NCBI RefSeq assembly: GCF_042666435.1
Contig: NZ_JBHTDC010000001.1
Location: forward strand, 868,001 to 932,000
Direction of reading: 5' to 3'
From: Allosphingosinicella sp042666435
GTDB taxonomy: Bacteria; Pseudomonadota; Alphaproteobacteria; Sphingomonadales; Sphingomonadaceae
Length of the DNA stretch: 64,000 bases
Positions 62,285 through 64,000 of the stretch are shown in pieces. Below the pieces are notes generated by a model, which saw only the letters and a program-made list of their open reading frames with translations, was not told where the DNA came from and ran no database searches. Position 1 is the stretch's first letter, and each line of letters starts with the position of its first letter. Position numbers and translations under genes: made by a program.

Positions 62285-62671
62285 CGGCACGGGTGCTTCA
62301 ACCGCCGGAACCAAAGTTTCTTCTACAGGTTTGTTGCTCCTGACTGGCTGAATTCTTCCGGCCAGGTGCAGGAGGACTCGAATTGACTCGGGCGACTGTG
62401 GACTTGGTGTCGGACGATCAACAAAGCGGCTCCTCGCCGCTCGTCGCCGGCGCGGGACCTTGGGCCGTCCCCTCATCAGTCGATCCCCTCCACATTCCGA
62501 GTAATCGCAGCGTACCGGACAGACGGACGAGGAGCAGGATTTACCTCCTTTGATCGGAGGCTCCGCTTCCCCGAACCTGACTGACGGACAGCCACGGACC
62601 CGATCCGCGGTGCCCGGCCGTCCGTGGCTGCCTGTTCGTTCCCCAAATAATCATTCAAGGAGAGGCAGGAA
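62285..62671. other. Intergenic region with a perfect 11-bp inverted repeat
   Basis: 387 bp between the met operon and the metalloprotease gene. CAGCCACGGAC (62589-62599) and GTCCGTGGCTG (62620-62630) could form a strong hairpin with a 20-nt loop 41 bp before the protease start. No T-run follows, so it is more likely a 5'-UTR or operator element than a terminator. No coding frame is convincing. AAGTTTCTTCTAC near 62311 repeats part of the cysH palindrome. Confidence 0.4.
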
Positions 62672-64000
62672 ATGTGTTGGGTCTGTGACAGCAAATCGTC
62701 GGTCGCCGAGACGTATTGGGCGAACAAGCTCGGGCTCATGGCCCATTTCGGCGAAAGTAGCGACAAATGGTCGGACGCCCTTCCCTTCGACGGTGTCGGC
62801 GACAAATTGGGCAGTCCCGCCCTTGACCTGCTGATCACCGTCGACACCATCCCCGGCGACACCGGGACCACCGCGACCATCGAAGTCAATGGCGAGCATA
62901 TCATCTCGACCATCGATACGATCGGCGACGAGGACTATTTCCAGGTCGAATTCGAGGCCGGCAAGACCTATGAGATCGGCCAATATGCCTATATCGGCGG
63001 CCCGAGCGGCCTCCCGCTTTCGGACGCCTATATCGAAATCTACGACTCGGCCGGCAATCTGATCGTCTCCGCCGACGGTGGCGGCCCCAACACGCCCTCC
63101 GGCCTCGACGCGCTGCTCAGCTTCACCGCGGAGACGGACGGGACCTATTTCATCAACGCGCGCTCATACGACAATCTGGCGGAGAACGGCACGACCGGAG
63201 ATGAAGTCGGCGATTACGAGCTGTTCGTCGATCTCGCCCCCGAGGGCGAATATGTCTACAAGCCTTATTACGACGTCGACAATCCGCTCTACGCGCTCGA
63301 CTGGGGAACCCAGGTCGATGGCTCATCGCGCAATCCGGACGGCGAGGAAGGGCCGCGTGAGACCGGCAACGACTTCACCGGCGCCGCCTACAATCCCTAC
63401 GGGATCGAGGGCAAAACCGTCATCACATATTACTTCGCCAAGCAGGGCGACGTCTTCATCAGCGAAGATCCGGCCAATCCGGGCTTGGAGAACATCGTCG
63501 CAGCCGGCATGCGCGACTTCGAGATCTCGGCCTTCGAGAGTGCGATGGGCGAATTCTCGGAAGTCGCCGACGTTGTGTATGTCGAGGTGGATAATCGCAA
63601 TGAAGCGGACTTCATCTACATCACCTATGATGGCACGCCCAATGTCGGTGTGCTGGGCCGGATGAGCCCGCCCGACACGCAGAATGAAGGCCAGGCCGAG
63701 TTCAACCGCAATGGTCCGGGCTGGAACGCGCAGAATCTCGTGAAGGGCGGATTCTCCTGGGTGACCCTGACCCACGAGCTCGGCCACGGCATGGGCATGG
63801 CCCACCCGCACGACAATGGCGGCCGCTCGGGCATCATGCGGGGCGTCGAGGCGGAAGGCACGGCGTTCGACTATACGACCGGCGACTTCGACCTCAACCA
63901 GGGCATCTTCACGATGATGTCCTATGAGGATGGCTGGCAGACCTCGCCCTATGGCAACGCCCCGACGCAATCAGGCTACGGCTATAATGGCAGCCTGGCC
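62672..64000 (+). CDS. Secreted M10/serralysin-type zinc metalloprotease, 5' part
   Basis: An open frame of 443 codons to the window end, found by direct translation. ATG 62672 after AAGGAGAGG. Residues about 40-140 form a pre-peptidase (PPC-like) domain (DTIGDEDYFQVEFEAGKTYE; YIEIYDSAGNLIVSADGG). The catalytic motif is HELGHGMGMAH (His368, Glu369, His372, His378), and the Met-turn TMMSY is at 414-418. No signal peptide is seen, which fits type I secretion guided by C-terminal RTX repeats expected beyond the window. The N-terminal MCWVCDSKS may be a short prosequence; a Cys switch is possible. Confidence 0.88.
   Translation, partial: MCWVCDSKSSVAETYWANKLGLMAHFGESSDKWSDALPFDGVGDKLGSPALDLLITVDTIPGDTGTTATIEVNGEHIISTIDTIGDEDYFQVEFEAGKTYEIGQYAYIGGPSGLPLSDAYIEIYDSAGNLIVSADGGGPNTPSGLDALLSFTAETDGTYFINARSYDNLAENGTTGDEVGDYELFVDLAPEGEYVYKPYYDVDNPLYALDWGTQVDGSSRNPDGEEGPRETGNDFTGAAYNPYGIEGKTVITYYFAKQGDVFISEDPANPGLENIVAAGMRDFEISAFESAMGEFSEVADVVYVEVDNRNEADFIYITYDGTPNVGVLGRMSPPDTQNEGQAEFNRNGPGWNAQNLVKGGFSWVTLTHELGHGMGMAHPHDNGGRSGIMRGVEAEGTAFDYTTGDFDLNQGIFTMMSYEDGWQTSPYGNAPTQSGYGYNGSLA

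Noticed and set aside
57473..62323. Shared 13-mer AAGTTTCTTCTAC before cysH and after metB as a regulon motif
   Set aside because: Many 13-base matches are expected by chance in 64 kb on two strands; kept only as a weak note.

Overview
The window is high-GC DNA that looks alphaproteobacterial, most probably from a Sphingomonadales-type organism. This is inferred from gene content: a DUF465 gene, Trp and Phe/Tyr leader-peptide attenuators, a class II DAHP synthase, a SAM-I/IV-like aptamer before a met operon, and MbcA/Xre-type antitoxins. No rRNA, CRISPR array or complete insertion sequence was seen.

Region 1 (1-464) is chromosomal: the 3' end of nth (endonuclease III) running into a tRNA-Arg(CCG) gene. 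The tail of nth and the antisense tail of a large serine recombinase both end inside this tRNA.

Region 2 (about 465-39,400) is an integrated, probably mobilisable, defence island next to the tRNA. It holds the serine recombinase; a nuclease-like orphan; a Septu-like (PtuA/PtuB) ATPase-HNH pair; a KfrA-like operon; a frameshifted MbcA/ParS-type antitoxin; a coupled four-gene operon of unknown function; and a MobA/MobL-type relaxase with a PolB-like exonuclease. It then holds one long plus-strand cluster (17,867-35,413): a C5-cytosine methyltransferase; three start/stop-overlapping genes resembling the phosphorothioate-dependent restriction genes dptF, dptG and dptH (the last a 1,821-aa protein with a PD-(D/E)XK-like site and a HerA-like ATPase); a Vsr-like nuclease; a 1,614-aa sacsin/NO VEIN-type GHKL ATPase with DUF3883; and a NERD/UvrD helicase. 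No dndABCDE genes are present. The best candidate for an undescribed system is therefore a DptFGH-like restriction module paired with cytosine methylation. Further genes of unknown function follow, including a putative ribbon-helix-helix repressor gene with a perfect 12-bp inverted-repeat operator. The right boundary of the island was not found.

Region 3 (about 39,400-51,722) is chromosomal and built for aromatic amino acids. A Phe/Tyr-rich leader peptide precedes a coupled operon: chorismate mutase, class II DAHP synthase, aroA, prephenate dehydratase, aroC, aroB, aroE. A second Phe/Tyr leader with a terminator precedes phenylalanine hydroxylase. A Trp leader (NWWRW) with a terminator precedes class I DAHP synthase, trpE and trpG. 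Each branch thus appears to have its own ribosome-mediated attenuator.

Region 4 (51,685-62,284) covers sulfur and methionine. cysH-cysG-cysJ-cysI lies on the minus strand, diverging from an Lrp/AsnC regulator. On the plus strand a SAM-I/IV-like riboswitch precedes an aspartokinase-homoserine dehydrogenase fusion without ACT domains, a MetX-type acyltransferase and a cystathionine gamma-synthase-type enzyme.

Region 5 (62,672-64,000) is the start of a secreted M10/serralysin-type metalloprotease that runs off the window.
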